Shown piece by piece: positions 50,443 to 59,533 of a DNA stretch of 64,000 nucleotides (position 1 is the stretch's first letter; each line of letters starts with the position of its first letter). Under the pieces are notes generated by a model, which saw only the letters and a list, made by a program, of their open reading frames with translations, had not been told where the DNA came from and searched no databases. Both the position numbers and the translations under genes were made by a program. The stretch is from Oscillospiraceae bacterium (GTDB lineage Bacteria; Bacillota; Clostridia; Oscillospirales; Oscillospiraceae). The stretch lies in NCBI GenBank assembly GCA_017620525.1, contig JAGAUY010000023.1, forward strand, positions 1 through 64,000, written 5' to 3'.

Positions 50443-51480
50443 ATGACAAGACAGATAAATGTTGGCGGTGTGGCCATTGGCGGCGGTGCCCCTGTGGTTA
50501 TCCAGTCTATGCTGAATACCAAGACCACCGACGTGGCAGGCAGCCTTACTCAGATCAATCAGCTGAAGGCAGCCGGCTGCCAGATCGCAAGACTGGCAGT
50601 TCCCAATATGGAAGCTGCCCGTACGTTTGCGCAGATCTGCGCCCACAGTCCGTTGCCCCTGGTGGCCGATATCCATTTTGACTATAAGCTGGCCATTGCC
50701 GCTGCGGAAGGCGGCGCGTCCAAGATCCGTATCAACCCCGGCAACATCGGCGGTGAGGACCGGGTCCAGGCGGTGGTGGAAGTCTGTAAGGATAAGAAGA
50801 TCCCCATCCGGATCGGCGTCAACGGCGGCAGCCTCGACAAGAAGCTGCTGGAAAAGTACGGCCACCCCACTGCGGATGCGCTGGTAGAAAGTGCATTCCA
50901 GCATCTGGAACTGCTGGAAAAGTTCGGATTTTATGACACCTGCGTGTCCATGAAGTCCTCCACCGTTCCCACTATGGTTGAAGCAGTGCGAAAGTTCCGG
51001 GCAAAGTGTGATTATCCCATTCATATCGGTGTCACAGAGACCGGTCCCGTGAAGCAGGGCCTGATCAAATCTGCCATGGGCATTGGTGCGCTGCTGCTTG
51101 ATGGCATCGGTGATACCATCCGTGTCAGTCTGACCGATGATCCCGTGGAGGAGATCTACGCTGCCAAGGACATTCTGAAGGCTGCCGGCCTGCGCAGGGA
51201 GGGTGTCAACATCGTATCCTGTCCCACCTGCGGCCGTACCCGGATCAATCTGATCGACCTGGTGAACCAGGTGGACGCTGCACTGAAGGACTGCGAGAAG
51301 CCCATCACGGTTGCCGTCATGGGCTGCGTGGTCAATGGTCCCGGTGAGGCCCGGGAAGCCGATATCGGTATTGCCGGCGGCGACGGCTGGGGAATGATCT
51401 TTGAGAAGGGCGAGCAGGTGGAAAAGCTTCCCTATGAGCAGCTGCTGCCTGCGCTGCTGAAGCGGATCGAGAATATGTGA
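50443..51480 (+). CDS. ispG: 4-hydroxy-3-methylbut-2-enyl diphosphate synthase
   Basis: This 345-residue protein has the TIM barrel start INVGGVAIGGGAPVVIQSML, DIHFDYKLA, GALLLDGIGDTIRVSLTDDP and the C-terminal [4Fe-4S] ligands in SCPTCGRT and VMGCVVNGPGE. It is a late MEP-pathway enzyme. It follows rseP by 5 bp. The gap to polC is filled with a palindromic repeat pair. Confidence 0.96.
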   Translation: MTRQINVGGVAIGGGAPVVIQSMLNTKTTDVAGSLTQINQLKAAGCQIARLAVPNMEAARTFAQICAHSPLPLVADIHFDYKLAIAAAEGGASKIRINPGNIGGEDRVQAVVEVCKDKKIPIRIGVNGGSLDKKLLEKYGHPTADALVESAFQHLELLEKFGFYDTCVSMKSSTVPTMVEAVRKFRAKCDYPIHIGVTETGPVKQGLIKSAMGIGALLLDGIGDTIRVSLTDDPVEEIYAAKDILKAAGLRREGVNIVSCPTCGRTRINLIDLVNQVDAALKDCEKPITVAVMGCVVNGPGEAREADIGIAGGDGWGMIFEKGEQVEKLPYEQLLPALLKRIENM

Positions 51481-51481
51481 A

Positions 51482-51560
51482 TTGTAGGGGGGCGATGCCC
51501 ACATCGCCCCCCTTACAACTGTTGTATATCCCAGAGGGCCGGTGTGGGCATCGGCCCCTA
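51482..51560. repeat. BIME-like pair of inverted palindromic units between ispG and polC
   Basis: Unit 1: TTGTA-GGGGGGCGATG (51482-51497), loop CCCA, CATCGCCCCCC (51502-51512) and TTACAA form a 16-bp stem with one bulge. Unit 2 at about 51535-51560 (GGGCCGGTGTGGGCATCGGC and CCC) is a diverged copy in the opposite orientation. They lie in the polC upstream region and could displace its ribosome site. Confidence 0.75.
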
Positions 51561-51572
51561 TACCGATTGCAT

Positions 51573-54500
51573 ATGGCTGAACAAGTATTATTCAACAATA
51601 TGTTCCCGGACTATGAGCCGCCTGAGGCGCTGGCAAGCGCGCTTTCTCAGGCGGCTGTTGTTGCTGCGGACATTGATCCTGCTGCCCGGAAGGTGTCGGT
51701 TGCGATCCATTCGGAAACCTATATTCCCAAGCGTCTGCTGGATCAGGCAGCGAAGGAGATCTGTATCCTCTATGGCCTGGTGGATTTCTCTTTGACGGCT
51801 GTTCACCCTGCTTCGCAGCTGCATCAGATTGAACCGGAAGAATTGCGGGATCTGTTTGTGGCGCAGAATTCCATGGCCCGGGGTACTCTTGCGGGAGCCA
51901 AATGGGTCTGGAATGATGAGGAGCTGACCATCCGACTGCTGGCCAACGGCAAAAAGTCTCTGGAGGAGAACGTACCTGCCGTTCAGAATGCGCTGCGGGA
52001 ACGCTTTGCCGTGCCTGTGACCATCCGCATCGAAGCGGGACAGGCCCTGGAAGGCCAGGCGCTCTTCGATGCCATGGAGTCCATGCGCGCCAATATGATC
52101 GAGACGATGCCTGCTGCGGCATTCCAGCCGAAGAAGGAGGAAAAGGCTGCCGCTCCTAGTGAAGCTTTCTACGGAAAACCCTTCCGGGGGACTGCCACAC
52201 CCATGAAGGATGTGGGTCTGGATCTGGGCACCATCATCGTTGAAGGCAAAGTTTTCAATGTGGAGCACAAGGAGCTGAAAAAGCGAAATGCCTGGGTGAT
52301 CAAATTCGACATGACGGACAACACCAATTCCGTCCGGATCAGCAGATTTATGGAGGCGAATGAAGCCAAACCCATTTTGGAGAATGTGAAAGTTGGCAGT
52401 ATCCTTCAGGTTCAGGGTAGACCTGTTGAGGACCGTTTTGAAAACGAGATGGTCCTGAAACCCTTTGCAATGATGCCCGGTTCCATGCCCAAGCGCAAGG
52501 ACACCGCGCCCAACGGCAAGCGTGTGGAGCTCCATCTGCACACTACCATGTCCAATATGGATGCTCTGACAGATACTGCTGCGGCGGTCAAACAGGCGGC
52601 TGCCTGGGGCCACCGGGCCATCGCCATTACGGATCACGGTGTTGCCCAGTCCTTCCCGGATGCCATGAAGGCTGCTTCCAAAGCAAAGGTGGCAGGAACC
52701 GATGAGAATATCAAGATCCTCTACGGCTGCGAGGGTTACTATGTCAATGACGTGGATGACCGCATCGTGGTTCATGGTAATCGGGACATGACTTTCGACC
52801 AGGAATTTGTGGCCTTCGACCTGGAGACCACCGGCCTTTCCTCCCGGACCGACCGCATCATCGAGATCGGTGCGGTGATCCTGAAAAACGGCAGGGAAGT
52901 GGACCGTTTCCAGACCTTTGTGGATCCCGAGCGGAAGCTGGAAAAGAAAATCGTGGATCTGACGGGCATTACGGACGAGATGCTGGCGGGGGCTCCAAAG
53001 ATCGAGAAAGTACTGCCTGAATTCCTGAAATTCATCGGCGATCGTGTTCTGGTTGCCCACAATTCCGATTTTGATACCGGCTTTATCCGGGCGGAATGCA
53101 GCCGCCAGGGACTGCCTTATACCTATACCGCAGCGGATACGCTGATCCTTTCTCAGAATCTGCTGCCCCAGCTGAGCAAGTTCAAGCTGGATATTGTCTC
53201 CAATGCACTGAGTCTGCCGGATTTCAACCATCACCGCGCCGCCGACGACGCCATGACTTGTGGTCTGATCATGGCAAAGCTCATGCAGAAGCTGGAAGAG
53301 GAGCACGACATCCATAATCTCCAGGCGGTCAATCCTGCCATGACTCAGCTTCGTTCCAAGGGCCGCATTGCCGACCGCCATGCCCGGCATATTATCCTGT
53401 TTGCCAAGAATCAGGTGGGACTGCGCAATCTCTATCATCTGATCTCCGATGCCAATTTGAAGTATTTCAAGCGTGTTCCCAGAATCCCCAAGTCCGAGCT
53501 GCTGGCGCTGCGGGAGGGCTTAATCATCGGTTCCGCCTGCGAAGCCGGTGAACTCTTCCAGGCCATCCTGGACCGCAAGAGCGACGATGAACTCAAGCGC
53601 CTGGCATCGTTTTATGATTTCCTGGAGATCCAGCCTCTGGCCAACAATATGTTTATGCTCGCCAAGGGCATGGCCAAGGATGTGGAGGAGCTGCGGGAAT
53701 ACAACCGCACCATTGTCCGATTGGGCGAGGAACTGGGAAAACCTGTGGTTGCCACCGGTGACGTCCATTTCCTCAATCCGGAAGATGAGGTATTCCGTCA
53801 TATTCTTCTTGCTACCAAGGGCTTTGATGATGCGGACAAGGAGAATCCTCTGTATTTCCGCACCACCGATGATATGCTGCGGGAATTCAGCTATCTGGGC
53901 GAGGAAAAGGCCTACGAGGTGGTGGTCACCAATCCCAACATGATCGCCGACATGGTGGAAACCCTGCGGCCGGTGCCCCACAATCTGTTCGCTCCCAAGA
54001 TTGAAAACTCTGTGGAGGACCTGAAAAGTCTGGTCTATGGCAAGTTCCACCGGCTTTACGGAGACAATCCTCCGGAGCTGTTCGTCAAACGCGTTGAAAC
54101 GGAACTGCACGACATCATCTCCTGCCATTACGACGTGATCTATATGTCTGCCCAGAAGCTGGTGCAGAATAGTCTGGAGCATGGTTATCTGGTCGGTTCC
54201 CGAGGCTCCGTCGGTTCGTCGATTGTTGCCTATATGTCCGGCATCACGGAGGTCAATTCTTTCCCGCCCCATTACCGCTGCCCCAATCCGGAGTGCAAGC
54301 ATACTGTTCTGGATGTACCCAGGGAATTCAACTGCGGTGCGGACCTTCCCGACGCGGTCTGCCCCAAGTGCGGCGCCCAGATGGAGAAGGACGGCTTCAA
54401 TATTCCCTTTGAAACTTTCCTTGGTTTCGGCGGCGACAAGGTTCCGGATATCGACCTGAACTTCTCCGGTGAATATCAGGCAAGAGCCCATGCCTATTGC

Positions 54501-55871
54501 GTGGAGCTGTTTGGCAAATCCCATGTGTTCCGGGCCGGCACTGTCGGTACCGTTGCGGAAAAGACTGCCTTCGGCTATGTGAAGAAGTACCTTTCCGAGC
54601 GTGGAAAAACCGCCTCCCGGGCGGAGGAAGCAAGACTTGCCGCCGGCTGTGTCGGTGTCCGCCGCACCACAGGCCAGCATCCCGGCGGTCTGGTTGTCAT
54701 TCCGCAGGAAAATGAGATCTGGGACTTCTGTCCGGTGCAGCATCCCGCCGACGATCCCAATGCAGACCAGATCACCACCCATTTTGAATACCACTCCATG
54801 GAGGAGAACCTTTTGAAGCTGGATATGTTGGGCCATGATGATCCCACCATGATCCGCATGATGGAGGACATGACCGGTGTGGATGCAAAGACCATCCCAT
54901 TGGATGACAAGAATACCATGTCCATTTTCACGTCCTCCAAAGTGTTGGGCTATGAAAACGACAAGATCCTTGGTCCTACCGGTGCTGTGGCGGTGCCGGA
55001 GTTCAATACCCGCTTTACCCGCGGTGTTCTGCTGGATACCATGCCCACAAAGTTCGATTTCCTGGTTCGTATCTCCGGCTATACCCACGGTACGGACGTT
55101 TGGCTGGGTAATGCCCGGGATCTGATTACCTCCAAAACCGCAACGGTGGACGGCACCATCGGATGTCGAGACGATATTATGATCTACCTGATCTCCTGCG
55201 GAATGCCGGAGAAACGGGCTTTCAAGATTATGGAGTCTGTCCGAAAGGGCAGGGGACTGCCCGACGGCGCGGAGGAGGAAATGGTGGCTGCCGGCGTGCC
55301 GGACTGGTACATCGGTTCGTGCAAGAAGATCAAGTATCTCTTCCCGAAAGCCCATGCCGTGGCCTATGTTATGATGGCTTTCCGTATTGCCTGGTTCAAG
55401 GTCTATCATCCCCTTGCGTTCTACGCGGCTTATTTCTACCGCCGCAGCCAGAAGGGCGGCTTTGACGCGGTGCTGATGACCCAGGGCCTGGAATCTGTCC
55501 TTGCAAATATTGATGCCATCGACAGCAATGAGAATGCCACCGATAAGGATCAGGATCTGCTGACCACGCTGGAAGTTGTCTATGAGTTCTACATCCGCGG
55601 TCTGGAGTTCCTGCCTATTGACATCTATGAATCCCATGCCACCAAATTTCTCATCAAGGATGGAAAGCTGCTGCCTCCTTTTGTGTCTATCTCCGGCCTC
55701 GGCGAAAACGCTGCCTGGGACCTGATGAAAGGCAGAGAAGGCAAAACATTCCTTTCCATCGAGGAAGTGGCTGCAGCCTGCCCAAAGGTTTCCAAGACCC
55801 ATATTCAGATGCTGAAAGATGCCGGCGCTTTCGGCAGTCTGCCTGATACCAGTCAGGTTAGTTTTTTCTGA
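51573..55871 (+). CDS. polC: DNA polymerase III PolC (Gram-positive replicative polymerase)
   Basis: This 1432-residue PolC has an N-terminal domain, an OB fold (residues about 220-310), a PHP start VELHLHTTMSNMDALTDTAA, an embedded 3'-5' exonuclease (FVAFDLETTGLSSRTDRIIE at about 415), the C4 zinc finger region (RCPNPECKHTV; VCPKCGAQM at about 905-940) and the palm (DIDLNFSGEYQARAH). It copies the chromosome. The ATG at 51573 was chosen because the longer frame reads through the inserted repeat; no Shine-Dalgarno is clear. Confidence 0.95.
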   Translation: MAEQVLFNNMFPDYEPPEALASALSQAAVVAADIDPAARKVSVAIHSETYIPKRLLDQAAKEICILYGLVDFSLTAVHPASQLHQIEPEELRDLFVAQNSMARGTLAGAKWVWNDEELTIRLLANGKKSLEENVPAVQNALRERFAVPVTIRIEAGQALEGQALFDAMESMRANMIETMPAAAFQPKKEEKAAAPSEAFYGKPFRGTATPMKDVGLDLGTIIVEGKVFNVEHKELKKRNAWVIKFDMTDNTNSVRISRFMEANEAKPILENVKVGSILQVQGRPVEDRFENEMVLKPFAMMPGSMPKRKDTAPNGKRVELHLHTTMSNMDALTDTAAAVKQAAAWGHRAIAITDHGVAQSFPDAMKAASKAKVAGTDENIKILYGCEGYYVNDVDDRIVVHGNRDMTFDQEFVAFDLETTGLSSRTDRIIEIGAVILKNGREVDRFQTFVDPERKLEKKIVDLTGITDEMLAGAPKIEKVLPEFLKFIGDRVLVAHNSDFDTGFIRAECSRQGLPYTYTAADTLILSQNLLPQLSKFKLDIVSNALSLPDFNHHRAADDAMTCGLIMAKLMQKLEEEHDIHNLQAVNPAMTQLRSKGRIADRHARHIILFAKNQVGLRNLYHLISDANLKYFKRVPRIPKSELLALREGLIIGSACEAGELFQAILDRKSDDELKRLASFYDFLEIQPLANNMFMLAKGMAKDVEELREYNRTIVRLGEELGKPVVATGDVHFLNPEDEVFRHILLATKGFDDADKENPLYFRTTDDMLREFSYLGEEKAYEVVVTNPNMIADMVETLRPVPHNLFAPKIENSVEDLKSLVYGKFHRLYGDNPPELFVKRVETELHDIISCHYDVIYMSAQKLVQNSLEHGYLVGSRGSVGSSIVAYMSGITEVNSFPPHYRCPNPECKHTVLDVPREFNCGADLPDAVCPKCGAQMEKDGFNIPFETFLGFGGDKVPDIDLNFSGEYQARAHAYCVELFGKSHVFRAGTVGTVAEKTAFGYVKKYLSERGKTASRAEEARLAAGCVGVRRTTGQHPGGLVVIPQENEIWDFCPVQHPADDPNADQITTHFEYHSMEENLLKLDMLGHDDPTMIRMMEDMTGVDAKTIPLDDKNTMSIFTSSKVLGYENDKILGPTGAVAVPEFNTRFTRGVLLDTMPTKFDFLVRISGYTHGTDVWLGNARDLITSKTATVDGTIGCRDDIMIYLISCGMPEKRAFKIMESVRKGRGLPDGAEEEMVAAGVPDWYIGSCKKIKYLFPKAHAVAYVMMAFRIAWFKVYHPLAFYAAYFYRRSQKGGFDAVLMTQGLESVLANIDAIDSNENATDKDQDLLTTLEVVYEFYIRGLEFLPIDIYESHATKFLIKDGKLLPPFVSISGLGENAAWDLMKGREGKTFLSIEEVAAACPKVSKTHIQMLKDAGAFGSLPDTSQVSFF

Positions 55872-55912
55872 TGGTTTATTGGAATTACTGCAAGTTATTT
55901 GAATATTCTATG

Positions 55913-55945
55913 AAAAAACCGCTTCCTGCCCAGAGGCGGTTTTTT
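55913..55945 (+). terminator. Intrinsic terminator after polC
   Basis: Stem AAAAAACCGC (55913-55922) / GCGGTTTTTT (55936-55945) with a 13-nt loop ends in a T-run; the loop can extend the stem by G-T pairs. Confidence 0.8.
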
Positions 55946-56085
55946 GAACGGTTATTTTTCACGAAAAAATGTATATATTTCAACATGAACTCGTAACGTT
56001 CTACAAAATGTCCGCAATGCACTTGCGTTTGTCTTTCTGCGGAGATATAATGTGTTCCATATCTGGGAAAGAGAGGAACCAATGT

Positions 56086-57516
56086 ATGACTTTGAGTGAA
56101 TTTGTGAAAAGGATGAATGACATTGCCTGGGGACCCTGGATGCTGATCCTCCTGGTGGGCACCGGCATTTACCTGAGCGCCCGTGTGGGATTCATTCAGT
56201 TCCGGAAATTCGGTTATGTGATGAAGAACACCCTCGGCAAGATGTTTACCAAGCAGACAGCCGGTGAGGGTGAAGTAACGCCGCTGCAGGCAGTCTCCAC
56301 CGCGCTTGCCGCAACTGTCGGCACCGGCAATATCGCCGGTGTCACCGGCGCCATTGTGGTGGGCGGTCCCGGTGCAGTTTTCTGGATGTGGATTTCCGCT
56401 CTGTTTGGCATGGTTACCAAGTATGCGGAGGTAGTTCTGTCCATTCGCTATCGTGAGCGTAATGCCAAGGGCGAGTGGGTCGGCGGTCCGATGTACTACA
56501 TCAAAAACGGCATGGGTAAGAATTGGAACTGGCTGGCGGTTTTGTTCTGTGTGCTGGGTGCCCTGGCGGCATTCGGTATCGGCAACATGACGCAGGTTAA
56601 TACCATCGCCAAGTCCATCAACACGGCCATCGATGCTTTCGGCGGCAATACTGCGGCTTTTGCAGTTTCGCTGTTTGGCCAGAGTGTGCCGGTATCGAGC
56701 CTGATTATCGGCGCTGTGATTTCCGTAATCGTTGGTCTGGTTCTTTTCGGCGGTGTGAAGCGGATCGGTTCTGTTGCGGAGAAGCTGGTTCCTTTCATGG
56801 CGGTGATCTATATCATCTGCAGCCTCAGCGTAATCGTGATGAATGCCGGTTCTTTGGGAACGGTTTTCGCGATGATCTTCAAGGGCGCTTTCAGCGCGGA
56901 GGCCGCGCTGGGCGGTGCTTTCGGCATTACCATCATGACGACCATCCAGAAGGGTGTCGGCCGTGGTGTCTTTTCCAATGAAGCAGGCCTCGGCTCCGCG
57001 CCCATTGCCCATGCGGCATCTTCTGAGTCTGACCCCGTGAAGCAGGGTGTCTACGGCATCTTTGAAGTCTTTATGGACACCATCATTATTTGTACCATGA
57101 CAGCGCTGACGCTGCTTTGCGGCATTGAAGATGGTGTGGCAGTTACCTGGGGTGCAAGCGCCGGTGCGGAACTGATCAGCGCATCCTTCGGTACGATTTT
57201 TGGCGAACGGATCGGCGCTCTGATCGTGGCTGTGTGCCTGTCTCTGTTTGCGCTGACCACAATCCTCAGCTGGTCTCTCTACGGCACCCGCTGCAGCGAG
57301 TTCCTGGTGGGCACCAAGTGGACGCTGGTATTCCAGATCGCTTTTGTCATCGTACTGATCTTTGGCGCGGCACTGGAACTGGAGCTGGCTTGGAACATCG
57401 CCGATACACTGAACGGTTTCATGGCGATCCCCAACCTCATCGCGCTGCTGGGACTGTCCGGTGTCGTGATCAAGCTGACGAAAGATCATTTCTCCAAAGC
57501 AAACCAGAATTCCTGA
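56086..57516 (+). CDS. Sodium:alanine symporter family (AGCS) amino acid transporter
   Basis: This 476-residue polytopic protein has the AGCS signature GTGNIAGVTGAIVVGGPGAV, KYAEVVLSIRYRERNAKGEW and FSNEAGLGSAPIAHAAS. It imports alanine or glycine with sodium. The ATG at 56086 was chosen with GAGAGG 9 bp upstream; the longer frame has no site. A terminator follows at 57525. Confidence 0.92.
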   Translation: MTLSEFVKRMNDIAWGPWMLILLVGTGIYLSARVGFIQFRKFGYVMKNTLGKMFTKQTAGEGEVTPLQAVSTALAATVGTGNIAGVTGAIVVGGPGAVFWMWISALFGMVTKYAEVVLSIRYRERNAKGEWVGGPMYYIKNGMGKNWNWLAVLFCVLGALAAFGIGNMTQVNTIAKSINTAIDAFGGNTAAFAVSLFGQSVPVSSLIIGAVISVIVGLVLFGGVKRIGSVAEKLVPFMAVIYIICSLSVIVMNAGSLGTVFAMIFKGAFSAEAALGGAFGITIMTTIQKGVGRGVFSNEAGLGSAPIAHAASSESDPVKQGVYGIFEVFMDTIIICTMTALTLLCGIEDGVAVTWGASAGAELISASFGTIFGERIGALIVAVCLSLFALTTILSWSLYGTRCSEFLVGTKWTLVFQIAFVIVLIFGAALELELAWNIADTLNGFMAIPNLIALLGLSGVVIKLTKDHFSKANQNS

Positions 57517-57524
57517 GATCAAAT

Positions 57525-57553
57525 GGGGATGGCGGAAGCCATCCCCGTTTTTT
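57525..57553 (+). terminator. Intrinsic terminator of the AGCS gene
   Basis: Stem GGGGATGGC (57525-57533) / GCCATCCCC (57538-57546) with a GGAA loop is followed by GTTTTTTT. Confidence 0.9.
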
Positions 57554-57559
57554 GTACAA

Positions 57560-57588
57560 TTGCAATTGAAATATACATATGCTATACT
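57560..57588 (+). promoter_or_regulatory. Promoter of the uridine phosphorylase-like gene
   Basis: TTGCAA (57560-57565) and TATACT (57583-57588) are separated by 17 bp. Confidence 0.75.
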
Positions 57589-57623
57589 GTTCTTATCAAT
57601 CAATTCAGATAAGGGTGATACAT

Positions 57624-58388
57624 ATGCAGGAAACTGAAAAGCAATATCACATTCATTGCAGCGAGGGCGATGTTGGCCGCTATGTGATCCTCCCCGGCGA
57701 CCCGGGACGCTGCGAAGCCATCGCGCAGTATTTCGACGATCCGATCCACATCGGCATGAACCGTGAGTACAATATCTGGACCGGTTACCTGCTGGGAGAA
57801 AAGGTCAGTGTCTGTTCCACCGGCATAGGCGGGCCTTCTGCCGCCATTGCCATGGAAGAATTGACTTCCATTGGCGCGGATACTTATGTGCGTGTGGGAA
57901 CTTGTGGAGGTATCCATCTGGATGTGCTTCCGGGTGATGTAGTCGTGGCCACCGGTGCCATCCGTTACGAGCATACCTCCATGGAGTATGCGCCCATTGA
58001 GTTTCCCGCGGTGCCGGATTTTGATGTCACTTGTGCTCTGAAAGAGGCTGGTGAGGAGCTTGGATACCGGATCCATACCGGTGTGGTCCAGTGCAAGGAT
58101 TCTTTCTACGGCCAGCATAGCCCCCGGAAATCTCCTGTGTCCTATGAGCTTCTGCAGAAGTGGGAAAGTTGGAAGCGTCTCGGCGTCAAGGCCAGCGAGA
58201 TGGAGTCTGCCGCGCTGTTTGTGGTGGCTGCGGCGCTGGGTGTGCGCTGCGGCAGCTGTTTCCATGCGGTATGGAATCAGGAGCGGGAGGCAGCAGGCTT
58301 GTTTATGCCCATGACGGAGGATACTTCCGGAGCGATCAGAGTGGGCATCGAAGCCGTGAAAAAGCTGATCCAGCAGGATAGAAAGTAA
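57624..58388 (+). CDS. Uridine phosphorylase-like nucleoside phosphorylase
   Basis: This 254-residue protein has the phosphorylase start [60 protein letters not shown] and the C-terminal [20 protein letters not shown]. It splits uridine or another nucleoside with phosphate. The ATG at 57624 was chosen with AAGGG 8 bp upstream. The substrate could also be a purine nucleoside; the EMESA motif fits uridine best. Confidence 0.88.
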   Translation: MQETEKQYHIHCSEGDVGRYVILPGDPGRCEAIAQYFDDPIHIGMNREYNIWTGYLLGEKVSVCSTGIGGPSAAIAMEELTSIGADTYVRVGTCGGIHLDVLPGDVVVATGAIRYEHTSMEYAPIEFPAVPDFDVTCALKEAGEELGYRIHTGVVQCKDSFYGQHSPRKSPVSYELLQKWESWKRLGVKASEMESAALFVVAAALGVRCGSCFHAVWNQEREAAGLFMPMTEDTSGAIRVGIEAVKKLIQQDRK

Positions 58389-58393
58389 AGTGA

Positions 58394-58419
58394 AGCCGCC
58401 GTTCAGAAGAACGGCGGCT
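58394..58419. terminator. Bidirectional intrinsic terminator
   Basis: A perfect 11-bp stem with an AGAA loop (58394-58404 / 58409-58419) lies between convergent genes; the U-run is weak. Confidence 0.7.
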
Positions 58420-58424
58420 GATTA

Positions 58425-58613
58425 TTATGTGTTGTCCTTCTGGTATGCACCCAAGACGACAATGCAGATCCCGGCGATGCCGGAGAATAATCCGATCGTG
58501 TTGACGGACATCAGATCACCGAGAAGCGGGATTTTGACGATGCCATTGATGTCGGCAAGGATCAGCAGAATCCCGAACAGGATGAGTCCCAGGCCCATAA
58601 GCTGCTTTTTCAT
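58425..58613 (-). CDS. 62-residue two-helix membrane protein
   Basis: It has an N-terminal helix (LMGLGLILFGILLILADING), a short loop (VKIPLLGDLMSVNT) and a second helix (IGLFSGIAGICIVVLGAY) with a charged tail. It resembles small clostridial membrane proteins of unknown role. It follows the 105-residue gene by 5 bp on the same strand. Confidence 0.65.
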   Translation of the reverse strand: MKKQLMGLGLILFGILLILADINGIVKIPLLGDLMSVNTIGLFSGIAGICIVVLGAYQKDNT

Positions 58614-58618
58614 GGTGA

Positions 58619-58936
58619 TTACTCCATATATCCCACGAAACCGAGGCTCAGGTAATCCAGATACACATGCTTGTCGGGAGTTTTGCCCATGGTGACCCGG
58701 TGGCAGTGGACTTCCCAGACGGGATTGCCGTTCAGAATGTTTTTTTTGATCTCAAAGACATGGTTCCAGCTGCGGCCTTCCATATACTGCTCTTCCCGGA
58801 CAAAGCGGATCAGTTCCAGCCGCCGGAAATTAAAGGTGGGAAAAGCGTTTTTGATGCAGGCTTCGAAGAGCGTTTCTGCATCCCGGACAGAGCCCAGATC
58901 AAAGGTGCTCCGGATCATAGCGCTGTAGTTTTCCAT
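58619..58936 (-). CDS. 105-residue protein of unknown function
   Basis: AAGGAGGAG precedes the ATG at 58936, which was chosen over the longer frame. The protein reads IRSTFDLGSVRDAETLFEAC, FNFRRLELIRFVREEQYMEG and HCHRVTMGKTPDKHVYLDYL. It looks like a small alpha/beta protein; no family recognised. Lies between the thioesterase and the small membrane protein, in the same minus-strand group. Confidence 0.65.
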   Translation of the reverse strand: MENYSAMIRSTFDLGSVRDAETLFEACIKNAFPTFNFRRLELIRFVREEQYMEGRSWNHVFEIKKNILNGNPVWEVHCHRVTMGKTPDKHVYLDYLSLGFVGYME

Positions 58937-58964
58937 AGCTGCTCCTCCTTTCGGATATTCGGAA

Positions 58965-59354
58965 TCAGAGTTTCGCGTAGGTTTTGTCAAGGAATTTCTG
59001 GCTGTTGACGATCACGCGCTTGTGAGTTCCCTTTCCAATCTCGCCGGCTTCATCAAAAGCGCGGACTTCAAAGGTAATGACCTTACCCTCAACAGCGGTG
59101 ACTTCGGCCTCTGCCCGGACTTCCAGTCCCACAGGTGTTGCGGAAATATGCTGAATGTTCAACTCCGTACCAACGGTGGTTTCGGTATCCTTCAGACATT
59201 CTGCGATGGCTTCACAGGCGGCGCCCTCCATCATGGCAGCCATGCAAGGGGTGGCATAGACCATCAGGTCGCCGGAGCCGACTTCCTTTGCCGTATCCTC
59301 CCGCTCCACGAGCGTTCCGACTTCGGCCTTCATTCCAACAGTTATTTCCATCAT
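58965..59354 (-). CDS. Hot-dog fold thioesterase, FlK-like
   Basis: This 129-residue protein has the FlK/fluoroacetyl-CoA thioesterase-type pattern: VEREDTAKEVGSGDLMVYAT, PCMAAMMEGAACEAI, TVGTELNIQHISATPVGLEV and a C-terminal KRVIVNSQKFLDKT. These hydrolyse small acyl-CoAs; the conserved Thr, Glu and His fit. The ATG at 59354 has AAAGGA 7 bp upstream. A consensus promoter lies at 59403-59375 on the minus strand. Confidence 0.85.
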   Translation of the reverse strand: MMEITVGMKAEVGTLVEREDTAKEVGSGDLMVYATPCMAAMMEGAACEAIAECLKDTETTVGTELNIQHISATPVGLEVRAEAEVTAVEGKVITFEVRAFDEAGEIGKGTHKRVIVNSQKFLDKTYAKL

Positions 59355-59374
59355 AATCACGTCCTTTCATGTTC

Positions 59375-59403
59375 AATATATCTTAAAATCACGGGAGTGT
59401 CAA
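59375..59403 (-). promoter_or_regulatory. Promoter of the thioesterase group
   Basis: On the minus strand TTGACA (59403-59398) and TATATT (59380-59375) are separated by 17 bp. Confidence 0.8.
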
Positions 59404-59472
59404 TGTGAAATTGCAGTTTGCCGGCCTTGCTGCCATGCATTGATGCATCGTCATATTCACTGTAAAAAAGTG

Positions 59473-59501
59473 TTGCAAATCGATATAAACAGATTTATAA
59501 T
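59473..59501 (+). promoter_or_regulatory. pncB promoter
   Basis: TTGCAA (59473-59478) and TATAAT (59496-59501) are separated by 17 bp. An ATGCAT pair (59435-59440, 59443-59448) lies upstream as a possible regulatory dyad. Confidence 0.75.
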
Positions 59502-59533
59502 ATAGTCACTAAAAAGGAATGGAGTTGTTTACT

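Noticed and set aside
51588..55802. Long open frames on the minus strand opposite polC
   Set aside because: They follow polC codon structure and show no domain. They are typical antisense shadows in a GC-rich gene.
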